Shown in pieces: positions 33,780-43,553 of a DNA stretch of 64,000 nucleotides. Source of the stretch: Anaspis maculata. Lineage: Eukaryota; Arthropoda; Insecta; Coleoptera; Scraptiidae. Made by a program: the position numbers and the translations under genes. Positions within the stretch are counted from its first letter, which is position 1; the number at the start of each line of letters is the position of its first letter. The stretch is taken from contig OX421963.1 of NCBI GenBank assembly GCA_949128115.1, positions 77,061,635 through 77,125,634 of the forward strand. The letters run 5' to 3'. Below the pieces are notes generated by a model. That model saw only the letters and a list, made by a program, of their open reading frames with translations. It did not search any database and was not told the DNA's origin.

Positions 33780-35225
33780 TTTTTTTAAGTGAGCTAATGG
33801 TAGAAGAACTCATGAATGTGAATGGTGCCTGGTCAGTCAGTTCTGGAGTACTGGAGTTAGTGTCTGGATTGAGGTCAGTTTCTCCATGGCTTTATTCTCA
33901 GTAAGAGATTCATCAAGTGATGTTTGGGATTTGGTTAGATCTTCGTGGTCACTTTCTCGCGAAGGAATACAAGGAATTCTTCTGTTGTAGAAATATCTTC
34001 TTCGGGTTCCTCTCTCTCCTCCTGGACAAAATCAGAGTCTTTGAAAGCATTGGAATTGAAGGGGAGAACTTCAGATTTTCGAAAACCTGCCAATTGTTTT
34101 TCGGTGTAAACAATCCCACAAAAGGACCTGCTGTGATCTCTCCTATATCGTACTGGAAGACTGTTCGGCCAGGATGATTGATTATTCAGTTGTTCAAATC
34201 TCGCTTAAGAGCTGCTTTAAACGCGAAAAAAACTCCGACGTTCAAAGGTTGTATCTTATGCGAGGTGTGGGAGGGAAAAGACGAAAGTATGATGCCGTTT
34301 TCCCGACAAAACTCAATCGCGCCAACTGTTATGTGAGTATCGTGATTATCCATTAGCAATAAATGATGTTTGCCAGGTTCAGGCTTTGGATCAAAGTGTT
34401 TCTTGATATATCTTTAGGACGTTTAGGAATATGTAGTCCTAGGCTTCCTACTGGAGTTACTCTCATAAAGCTATCCTTGAGACGCACCCTTAGAAAAATG
34501 TACACCGGGAGTATGAAGTTGACCGCTGCGTTGATAATTCTCACAAATGTTATGAGAGATCCCCTTCCAGCTGACACTGCTTGCCCGACTTGCTTCTGGC
34601 CCAATGTTGTGACAACTTTTAGCTGTTCCAAAACGGTGGTTATACCTGTATAAGAAATGAAATTAGAGGTACAAAATTTCATCCTTACTGGTTGCACCTG
34701 TTTCATCAATATTCAGGATTCTTGAAGGTTCAACATTATATTTTGACAAAACTTTCTCCAGGTTTCCATGAAACTCTGTAACACTCTTCTTACTGGAACC
34801 TTTGATTCTTGCTAGGCTCGTATTCTCAGCTTTTATCAAAGACAGACGATTTTTGTGGCGCTTCATGAAATTCATCATCCAGTCTCGTCCAGCCTTCTTG
34901 TTATTAATGCACAATTTGGGCTTTTTTTTATTGTTTTTCGCTGCACACTCATTCGCGAAAATTACCCATTTTGAAGATAACTGAGGCCGTAATTCAAGTT
35001 GCAACATTATTAAAGGTATTCGACCAACAACAATTTTTCAAAGTTTGTAAAAACTTGTCCGCTCGTATACTTCGAGGAAAAATGTACAACCTCGTCCTCC
35101 GCTCCGGAATGTGGTTGATTATCTTTCTGTTTTTTGAAACGATATGATGAGGTGGTTCTGTTGAGATCATGCAGCAGATGTAGCAGCTTGCCTGCATGAA
35201 TATCTTCCTGACGAAATATCATTCA
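33780..35225 (-). pseudogene. Tigger/pogo-like transposase relic
   Basis: Read on the minus strand, this is a cut-and-paste transposase of the CENP-B/jerky-like type. In order: FSSKYTSGQVFTNFEKLLLVEYL (start of the CENP-B-type DNA-binding region, about 35085-35010), NKKAGRDWMMNFMKRHKNRL near 34890, NTSLARIKGSSKKSVTEF, RILNIDETGATS with the first catalytic Asp near 34715, TTLGQKQVGQAVSAGRGSL near 34600 and LPVYIFLRVRLKDSF. Further on come LLLMDNHDTHITVGAIEFC (second Asp) near 34345 and SHKIQPLNVGVF near 34235, then GFRKSEVLPFNS near 34075. Several frameshifts and stops interrupt it. Terminal repeats were not found. Confidence 0.9.
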
Positions 35226-36365
35226 GAGCCCTTCTAACGTTGTTTTAATTGATGTCGAATCGGTTAGTTTTTTTTTAGGATAGCAAATCATTCTATCGCC
35301 TGGAAAGTCAATGGCCTAATATCAGCAACACAAAAGTTGAAACTTTACTTGGAAAAATGATATAGTGGGGGGGCTAGCGGAATGGTCTGTGCATTTTGTG
35401 ATCAAAGCATGAAATTTGGCATACTTGTTCTGAAGACCCTCTTTTGCAATTCCAGATGTGGCGCCACGCAAGATTTCGCACCAGAGGCACTGTATTGCGG
35501 TTAATATACCTGCTAGGGGTAAATTCAGCAAAAATGGTTCCTGGCCGGTCTCTCTGGTACTGCAGTCGGTATTTTTTAGTTTTGTTCAGATAAAACTACA
35601 TGTAAAAATGAGTGAGGAGTACATTTTCACAAGCAAAGTTCCAAATACTGCCTTTATACGTTGTTCCAATACATTTTAAGGCCAACTTTGTTTTAGTACA
35701 GGAAACATCGTAGAAAAATTGCCAAAACCTCAGCAAAGATATGAACGTCCTGAAAATTTGATATTCTGTCCAGAATTAGGTGCCCTATTACATATCTAAA
35801 ATTGCCAAAAATCGCACCCCGAAGCTTCGAGTTATTGGAGGGGGGGTAAAAAAATTGCAACTCAAAATGAAAGGTATAGAACCCGATGGAACCCGTCAAT
35901 CCAATGGATGCAAATACGTCGTAGTTCGACGCATCACAACCAGTTGATACCATTTTGGCACAAAAAGTGTCTATCATTGTTGAAGGGGGGTCGTGGGGAA
36001 GGGCGAAACTCGGCTGGGTGACTCTTTTTCTTCCTGGGCCATGAAGAATCGTTCACGACAAGATTGGTATCTTTTCCGATTAAATTCAATGTTCACCTGA
36101 ACTTGAATCCGGTGTGTAAATTTGGATAAAAACAAGTTCGAACAAGTTAACTTGAGAAAACCTGTTTTTTCTTTGACAATTTTCACAAAACTTTTCTCTA
36201 CTGTTAGAGGTATTCATCTTTGAAAATATCTCAGAGGCCATTAGACTAAACTGTATTCTTCACGGAAATCATCCATTCGATCTGTAATTTTTTTTTTTCA
36301 AGGTAGGAAAAATCGATTTGAACTTTGGTCGGCACTGCCCGGCGTCTACTAATGACCAGAACACT

Positions 36366-37057
36366 TATTACCACCCTGAATCCTCGTCGCCAAGAGCGGG
36401 GTGGTAGGGGAGTGGTGCACCAGCTAGCTCAATTGGTCGTGGTCCATAGGCGGTGATTGGCGTCCGGGCGCCAAGTGATTTACCCTCCTCGATGACGCTG
36501 CCAGAACCACTAAAAGGCCGCGAAGGAAAAGTCCAAGTCTTGCAGTATGATTGTCCTTATTAAAGATGACGGTAATGGTAGGTACAGCAGTTCCAATAGG
36601 CGGCGACGGCAACGTTCAGGTAATGTATTAATATTCGTGCAGAGGCCCACGGGAGGCTAGAGCAGCCTGCTTCTAGAGTCAAAATTTAAATCTGGAGGAA
36701 CGAGCCTAAAAGGAGATTCAACTTGCAACAAAAATATAAAACGTGCGGATACTCATACCTCCGAGATAATAATCCAGTGTGCCCACAAATCTTCACAAGA
36801 ATAAATTATTCAGGAAACGCCGTTGCCAAACTTTGACTTTCTTCTTTCCAAAACAAAATCGACGTTTCCCTGAGGGTTCAGAAAAGGCGAATCCGACCAC
36901 AGTCGATATAACAGAGTGTCTGCCCTTACTACACTTTTCTTCACCCGAGCATGCACCTGGTTTCTCGGAGGCTCGGCGCTGAATGCCTTATCAAATTTTA
37001 TTCCGCTCTTTTTCGCATATACGCCTTATCGCCACCTCACAGCAAAAACCCGTAACA
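36366..37057 (-). repeat. 3' LTR (sense orientation)
   Basis: Matches the other LTR at 691 of 692 positions by my reading. The one difference is C at 36556 versus T at 38617. On the sense strand this changes AATAAA in the upstream LTR to AATAAG here. Confidence 0.95.
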
Positions 37058-37066
37058 CCACCCCCC
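37058..37066 (-). promoter_or_regulatory. polypurine tract
   Basis: Sense-strand GGGGGGTGG lies directly against the 3' LTR. It primes plus-strand DNA synthesis in LTR retrotransposons. Confidence 0.8.
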
Positions 37067-37140
37067 GTTAATCAACAACAAAAAAAAAAAGAAAAAAAAA
37101 GAATTTTGACTTGGTAAGTAAAGGAAAAATTTTGGATAAT

Positions 37141-37941
37141 TTAATCAATTTTAATGTCTTTGATATGCCAATTACCGATCGATTTTCTTGAACTAAAATC
37201 CGCGAGCTCATAAATGTTAGTTGAAACGCGTTTTAAAACAGTGCACTTGACAAATTCTGGTGACAATTTTGCATTATAAAAATCAGCAGCTCTCGACAAT
37301 GCGTAATTTCGCTTCCAAACAATCTGGCCCACAGTCAACTCTGGCTCGGTGACTCCGCGAGCAACTCGAAATTCTTCGGCCCGTTCCAAAAATGCGTTTA
37401 CGCTCATGCCGTTTCGGTGACCTGTAAATTTTAAATCCCACTTATGAACCGGAATAGAATGTCTTTGAACATTTACAACTGGTGGCCCAGCATTTGCTGT
37501 ACCAAGGGCAGGAGCTGAAGGCACAGGAAGCTGCATCATCACGTTATCAAGAGCTACTCCTAAACCGTTACACTGTTTATGCAAATTATCGAGGCTTTTA
37601 TGAATGGCTTTATCCTTTGAATCCCCAAGTCGACTCAACCGAGCAAACAAATGACGTAGTTTGGTGTCAACAACCCAGGCCTCGGTGCACGAAGTTGAGG
37701 TGAAGGTGTTTGCAGTAAGGTAACCCTCCAATTCTATGATCTCTTTGTTGCAAGTGTCAATCTCCTTAAGTACATCTGGTTTGAAAGATTCATGAGTAAC
37801 AACTCTCCCGAAAACCTCAGCACTCATCAACCTTTTGAGTTCCTTACGCATGGACGTTACCGTTTCAGCCTGTACATCAGGATAACCTCTTACTGTTAGT
37901 TCATACGTCAACTCCTCACGGTTTAGTCGATGAGGATCCAT
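37141..37941 (-). CDS. Gag N-terminus fused to Pol C-terminal tail, 266 aa
   Basis: An intact ORF from ATG to TAA. Residues 1 to about 40 (LNREELTYELTVRGYPDVQ, then MRKELKRLM) form the SAP-like start of insect Ty3/Gypsy Gag. Residues about 60-135 are a helical stretch. Residues about 168-198 (HKWDLKFTG, then VNAFLERAEEFRVARGVT) are the start of the Gag capsid region. At residue 199 the protein jumps in frame to the very end of Pol, downstream of integrase: VGQIVWKRNYALS, AKLSPEFVKCTVLKRV, YELADF and GNWHIKDIKID. The capsid body, zinc knuckle, protease, RT, RNaseH and integrase core are absent. It might act as a partial Gag or as a dominant competitor, or may be a passive remnant of the deletion; the in-frame junction and lack of stops in so young an element are notable. 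Confidence 0.92.
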   Translation of the reverse strand: MDPHRLNREELTYELTVRGYPDVQAETVTSMRKELKRLMSAEVFGRVVTHESFKPDVLKEIDTCNKEIIELEGYLTANTFTSTSCTEAWVVDTKLRHLFARLSRLGDSKDKAIHKSLDNLHKQCNGLGVALDNVMMQLPVPSAPALGTANAGPPVVNVQRHSIPVHKWDLKFTGHRNGMSVNAFLERAEEFRVARGVTEPELTVGQIVWKRNYALSRAADFYNAKLSPEFVKCTVLKRVSTNIYELADFSSRKSIGNWHIKDIKID

Positions 37942-38398
37942 ATTAAATAATTATGTAGGTATGTACCTACAGTATCACAGCTCAGTTTGCAAATAGAGTT
38001 ACCGAAAAATTTGCAAGTAGATATTCAAAATATCACAGTAAGAAAATCAATGCAAAAATAAATAACTAAGAACCTACTGAACTATCTATCTAATAAATAT
38101 AATATATGTAATAAATAATTTGAATCAATAACCTATGCAATAAATAAAATAGAGATAACAATAATGTACAAATAACAATAACAAAAAAACTCAGCGCGAC
38201 TCTAGAATATTCGACCGCTTCTTTGTATGTCTTCCCAAAAACCTACCTACCTACCATGAAAAACTTGGACTTGAACTGATAATATTTTTATGAAACTTGA
38301 ATCAATTGAAAAAAAACTTATAATTGTATGAAATTTGAATTTTCACTTAAAAGGACTAATTTTTGCTTGTTGTTACCAATCACCTGGATGGAAAATAT
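37942..38398 (-). other. leader between primer site and ORF
   Basis: About 460 bp of AT-rich, non-coding sequence on the sense strand, as expected for an untranslated leader that may carry packaging and dimerisation signals. Motifs cannot be assigned. Confidence 0.6.
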
Positions 38399-38420
38399 GC
38401 CCCACGCTCATGGGCAGCCA
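38399..38420 (-). promoter_or_regulatory. primer binding site, tRNA-Lys-like
   Basis: The sense strand six bases after the upstream LTR reads TGGC-T-GCCCA-TGAG-CGTGGGGC. The blocks TGGC, GCCCA and CGTGGGGC are those of the classical tRNA-Lys primer site, but extra bases interrupt them. Another primer tRNA is possible. Confidence 0.6.
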
Positions 38421-38426
38421 AATTCC

Positions 38427-39118
38427 TATTACCACCCTGAATCCTCGTCGCCAAGAGCGGGGTGGTAGGGGAGTGGTGCACCAGCTAGCTCAATTGGTCG
38501 TGGTCCATAGGCGGTGATTGGCGTCCGGGCGCCAAGTGATTTACCCTCCTCGATGACGCTGCCAGAACCACTAAAAGGCCGCGAAGGAAAAGTCCAAGTC
38601 TTGCAGTATGATTGTCTTTATTAAAGATGACGGTAATGGTAGGTACAGCAGTTCCAATAGGCGGCGACGGCAACGTTCAGGTAATGTATTAATATTCGTG
38701 CAGAGGCCCACGGGAGGCTAGAGCAGCCTGCTTCTAGAGTCAAAATTTAAATCTGGAGGAACGAGCCTAAAAGGAGATTCAACTTGCAACAAAAATATAA
38801 AACGTGCGGATACTCATACCTCCGAGATAATAATCCAGTGTGCCCACAAATCTTCACAAGAATAAATTATTCAGGAAACGCCGTTGCCAAACTTTGACTT
38901 TCTTCTTTCCAAAACAAAATCGACGTTTCCCTGAGGGTTCAGAAAAGGCGAATCCGACCACAGTCGATATAACAGAGTGTCTGCCCTTACTACACTTTTC
39001 TTCACCCGAGCATGCACCTGGTTTCTCGGAGGCTCGGCGCTGAATGCCTTATCAAATTTTATTCCGCTCTTTTTCGCATATACGCCTTATCGCCACCTCA
39101 CAGCAAAAACCCGTAACA
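38427..39118 (-). repeat. 5' LTR (sense orientation)
   Basis: 692 bp, one difference from the downstream LTR. It contains the intact AATAAA (plus-strand TTTATT at 38617-38622), about 500 bp into the LTR, a usual place for the polyadenylation signal. Confidence 0.95.
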
Positions 39119-40300
39119 CACTACAGCATGCACCTTCAAGTTAGTAATAACTCAATACCCTGCATTGCGATTCATGACGATTTTGTTTATGTTATAGGGA
39201 ATTGAGTTCTGCACAGATCCTCGAACTTTCAAAGATGAGTTATATTTTTTTAGATAGTTTGGGCTATTTTCATTTAAAGATGCATGGTGTAGTGTTCTGG
39301 TCAGTAGTTGACGACGGGCTGTGCCAACTAAAGTTGAGATTGATTTTTTCTTTCTCGAAAAACAAAGTTACAAATCGAATAGATGATTTTCGTGAAGAAT
39401 ACAGTTCAAACTAATGGCCTCTGAAATATTTTTGAAGAAGAATTCCTCTCACAGTAAAAAAAAGTTTCTTGAAAATTGTCAAAGAAAAAACAGGTTTTCT
39501 CAAGTTGACTTGTTTGAACTTGTTTTTGTCCAAATGTGTACATCGGATTCAAGTTCAGGACATCGAATTTAGTCGGAAAAAATACCAATCTTGTCGTGAT
39601 CGATTCTTCATGGCCCAGGAAGAAAAAGAGCCACCCAGCCGAGTTTCGCCCTCCCCCGCGACCCCCCTTTACCAATGATCGACACTTTTTGTGCCAAAAT
39701 TGTATCAACGGGATGTGATGCGTCGAACTACGACGTATTTGCATCCATTGGATTGACGGGTTTCATCGGGTTCCATACCTTTAATATTGAGTTGCAATTT
39801 CTTACCCCCCCTCCAATAACTCAAAGCCTCGGGATGCGATTTTTGGCAATTTTAGATATGTAGTAGGGCACTTAATTCTGAACAGAATATCAGATTTTCA
39901 GGACGTTCATATCTTCGCCGAGGTTTTGGCAATTGTTTTACCATGTTTCCTGTACTAAAACAAAGTTGGCCTTAAAATGTATTAAAACAACGTATAAAGG
40001 CAGCATTTGGAACTTTGCTTGAGAAAATGTACTCCTCACTCATTTCTACATGTAGTTTTAACTAAACAGAACTAAAAAATACCGACTGCGGTACCAGAGA
40101 CCGGCCAGGAACCATTTTTGCAGAATTTACCCCTAGCAGGTATATTAACCGCAATACAGTGCCTCTGGTGCGAAATCTTGCGTGGCGCCACATCTAGAAT
40201 TGCAAAGGAGGGTCTTCTGAACACGTATGCCAAATTTCATGCTTTGATCACAAAATGCACAGATCATTCCATTTTTGGCCGTTAACCCCGCCACTAATAT

Positions 40301-40900
40301 GAAAATTCCATATGGGGTAGATTTGACATATGGCAAATGTGCCTCATCCATTTTGATGTCAAATTAATGTACCCCACCAGGACAAAAATCAAATACCTCA
40401 AAGTACCATGATGACCCCAAAATATTCGAGAATTATGTGTGTAACGCATTTCCAGCAACTGTTTTGTTATTTCGTGTAAATAATTTTAGGGAGCTTATGA
40501 ACTATTTCAATAAACTCACCTGCATTAGAGGAAACGTGAAAACTGAATTATTTCTTGGTGGCTTTCACCAGTCTTGCAGAACTTGGTACAAAACACTTTA
40601 CTCAACTCAACTCTCAAAATCGAACCAAGTGAAGTTGGGTCAGTATTCTACCATATCAGGGAGGGTGACCAATAGCCCAGTCAACGAAGAAAAAATTGCG
40701 AAAGTAAATAGTGTAGTTTTAAAAATTGGTAGAGATGTTCTCGGAAACTTGCTGATTACTGTGTAAAAGTCCCCATCGATAGGTGATGTGGAATCGCCGC
40801 CATCTTGGATCATTTGTCCATTTGAAGTATTTTTGCAATTATCTCGAATTTAGGCGATCCCATCAAAAAACGGCTTAGTTCAAATGAAAGGCCATTAAAT
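40301..40900. other. no recognisable feature
   Basis: An open frame of 109 codons (+ 40437-40766) is present but has no recognisable motif and sits between two foldback elements. I do not call it a gene. Confidence 0.4.
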
Positions 40901-40904
40901 TGTT

Positions 40905-41655
40905 CACAAAAATGTTGTGTATCGCTTTCACATATCTGCCATAACTTTGGAGAAATCGGCCTGTGAGCTTCAGGTGTGAGTCGTGGAGGAGATGATTTTA
41001 TTTCTCACGGTGTTTTTGAAGAATCGCGGAAAACTACAATGCAGAGCTGTTCAGTTAATCTTCGTGAATGGATAAAAAAATTGAGAAGAATTTTTTGGCC
41101 TTCACTTTAGAAAATATGGGGGGTCAAAGGGAAAAAAATAAACCTCCAGTATTCCAGTTATTTGATAAAATTTTGAAAACATCTTGAGGAGGAATTATGA
41201 GTGATCCATTGATGATACACGGTCCAAAGACAGACCAATCATTGTACAGGGCGAGTCTGTACCCTGGATTTTTTCAGACCGCGCGTAAACCTGCAAAGCG
41301 CTTCTCAACACCTGAAAATGTCCGTAACCAACACCTTGTGATACAAGGTTTTGCACCTTGTATCACAAATGGATCACTCAGTTTTCCTCCCAAAAATGTT
41401 TTCAAAAACTTCTTAAATAACCGAAATACTAGAGGTTCAATTTTTTCCCTTTGACCCCCCAATATATTCTGAAGTGGAGACCAAAAATTTTTTTTATTTT
41501 TTTTTATTCATCAACAAAGATTAACTCAACAGCACCTCATTGCAGTTTTCCTAAAATACCTCCTCCACGACTCAAAACTAACGCTTACTAGGCCAATTTC
41601 TCCAAAGTTATGACAGATACGTGAAAGTGATACGCAACTTTTTTGTATGATCAAC
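40905..41655. mobile_element. foldback element, about 750 bp
   Basis: Arms of about 310-330 bp (40910-41235 and 41337-41645) pair in order: CATAACTTTGGAGAAATCGG with CAATTTCTCCAAAGTTATG, GTCGTGGAGGAG with its complement, and GGGGGGTCAAAGGGAAAAAA with TTTTTTCCCTTTGACCCCCC. The outer ends are diffuse and no TSD was defined. Confidence 0.75.
41336..41368. repeat. 14-bp perfect hairpin
   Basis: TTGTGATACAAGGT, a five-base loop TTTGC, then the exact reverse complement. It lies at the inner edge of the right arm of the foldback. Confidence 0.8.
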
Positions 41656-42580
41656 AATGAAAAAAGTTATGACTACAAGACCAAAAAGATGATTTTTTGA
41701 GATCATCCTGTGATTAGGCGAGATTGGTGAGAATATGTATAACCATTCCGAGGTATCGATACAATGTCTTCCCTGAACCAATTAAGAAAATGTGTAGATA
41801 TTGTTTTCGTGAATTGGGAGCTGGTCGAATTTTTGACGTTTTTGCACCACCTAATTGTGTCGCCCCGTATAACTGATGGAACATCTGCACTGAAAATTGC
41901 CGATTGCGTGTTGTAGTACAACAAGCCAGCTGTTCAGAACAGTAAGAGTCATTCAAAATAGTCTACAATTTCGGGAATATATTGCATTGACATTTAGGGG
42001 CGATATTTTCATCTCCAGATAACTTCACCCGATGGGTAAACGGTGAATAGCATGGATTGGTACTTTTGATTAGTCGTCGTCGACCCCACATAGTGTCGTG
42101 ATCGATTTTTTGGTATTTTTAGCATGTCCTCTTCCAAAAATGCTTCATGTAAAACTGGCGAGATTATCTGGCAAATCTGTATCGAAAACGAGGAGATTAG
42201 CCATTTTAATCATTTTCGGTCTATTTATGTTCACCAGATAATAATATCTATCATTGATGATTCATCATAGAAAGTTTTTGGGAAAAGACATGCGAAAAAT
42301 ACCGAAAATCAGCTACGAGAAGTACTACGTAAGGAGAGGGACAAATTGTTCACATAGTTTTTGACTTTCACTTTAGGAACACCCGCGGAAGTTATCTAGT
42401 ATGAAAATACCGGCCCTTAAGTGGGTACCTACATCTAGGTACATCTAATAGACAATCCAAATTAACAGAGGGTGGCTAATAGCGATGAATTCCCAATTAT
42501 GGAAAAAGCGCTGAAAATGTCGAGAGTTGCCAGCAGCACAGCAGACTAACGGCCCTGATGCACCTTTCTTTCCCACCTTA
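41656..42580. other. no gene; repeat shared with 33.5 kb
   Basis: ATGACTACAAGACCAAAAAG, CCTGTGATTAGG and GGTATCGATACAATGTCTT near 41660-41780 match 33486-33715 in the same orientation, showing a dispersed repeat. The rest is unassigned. Confidence 0.5.
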
Positions 42581-43320
42581 TCCCATCAAACCCGCAGCCT
42601 CATCTCATTTGAATGTCGTGCCCCGTCCCATTATGTTCCCGACCCTTGATTCAGAGGTGCTTCATTTGAATTTCCTCCTCATCATCATCCACGCGAGGAG
42701 GATGATGCTGAATCTCCGAAATTCGTAATCGATATCCTTGGGCAGCTGCTGGCGTGCAAGATGCAAGAGCTTGATAGAAAGCCCTCTCACACCCTTTCGG
42801 CGCCCAAGATCGTCCGGATAGGGCACGTCGAACCGCGCGCTTCACAAAACGTGTGGAATCCTCGAGATCATCAGCACCACACTCGACTTCGCTAAAACCG
42901 CAGACGTATTCTCTTTTTCAATTTTCGCGTCCTGGGCATCACTCTTTCGTCAGGCACTCTTCTGCCATCGCCGCTGCTTGAAAGCTCACTAGCGCTCACT
43001 CTCAAACTCAAAACGAGCTTTATAGCTTTTTATTATTTCTTATTTAATGCTTCTGATAAAACGCTAGCTGCACGGTTGCAGCGGCCGCAGTCGTAAACTT
43101 TGTGTTTGAACAAGAGCTTGTAAGTTAAATGAACATTTCTGCTATACCTACCGGTATAACAGTGTTATGTTTTGATGTATTGTGCTATATGTGCTGTGTA
43201 CTTGTGTGGAAAGCAAACATAATACGGTGTGTTGTGCCAGTTTTGATAAAGTTAGCGCGGTGTAGTAACACGCCAGGCGCTATTAGTAGATTAAATTCCA
43301 TCTATGTGGCGTGAAATTAA
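42580..43320. other. GC-richer non-repetitive island
   Basis: Unique-looking sequence with GAGGAGGATGATGATG-like inverted motifs near 42670-42710, a 64-codon minus-strand frame (42651-42845) of unknown nature and a promoter-like drop to AT-rich DNA at 43020. It may be host regulatory DNA or a first exon; no splice or coding proof. Confidence 0.35.
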
Positions 43321-43553
43321 CAGGCGCAATATATTCTCCACATTTATGTACTGAGTGGATGCCATAATAGGCATCATACGCTTGGCATACCGATTTACCG
43401 GGCATATGATAAAGAATTTAATTTAATATTATAAATGGTCGAGGCGTGTGAGCAAAACTCCTTTCGGCCTTCGGCTTAATTGCACTGATGCAGGGCTGAT
43501 TGCCATTTGAAAAAATCTGTTGTGGGGTGGGCGACACAAAACTTTCTCAACTA

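Larger units (their letters stand above)
36366..39118 (-). mobile_element. young non-autonomous LTR retrotransposon, 2753 bp
   Basis: Two direct LTRs of 692 bp bound a 1369-bp interior. The sense strand is minus. CACT is duplicated at both borders (36362-36365 and 39119-39122). In sense orientation the LTR starts TGTTACGGG and ends GGTGGTAATA. A tRNA-Lys-like primer site follows the upstream LTR and a GGGGGGTGG polypurine tract precedes the downstream LTR. The interior encodes a single Gag-Pol-tail fusion and no protease, RT, RNaseH or integrase catalytic core. It must have been moved in trans by a full-length Ty3/Gypsy relative. Confidence 0.95.
35358..40300. mobile_element. large foldback, split by an LTR retrotransposon
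   Basis: 35379-36365 and 39260-40270 are inverted copies in the same order. TGTGCATTTTGTGATCAAAG at the left matches the right in complement, as do GCGCCACGCAAGATTTCGCA, ACTACATGTA and GACCAGAACACT near the inner ends. Pairing continues more weakly to about 35358 and 40300. Removing the LTR element and one copy of its CACT duplication joins the left arm to CACTACAGCATGCACC at 39119, which pairs with the right arm at about 39270. The parental element was therefore about 2.2 kb with arms near 1 kb. Its own TSD was not defined. Confidence 0.8.

Noticed and set aside
36424..36982. Identical 62- and 67-residue frames in both LTRs
   Set aside because: Repeated because the LTRs are identical; short, without motifs, and on both strands.
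40437..40766. 109-aa open frame between two foldbacks
   Set aside because: No recognisable domain, no paralogous copy in the window and no context; chance is likely.
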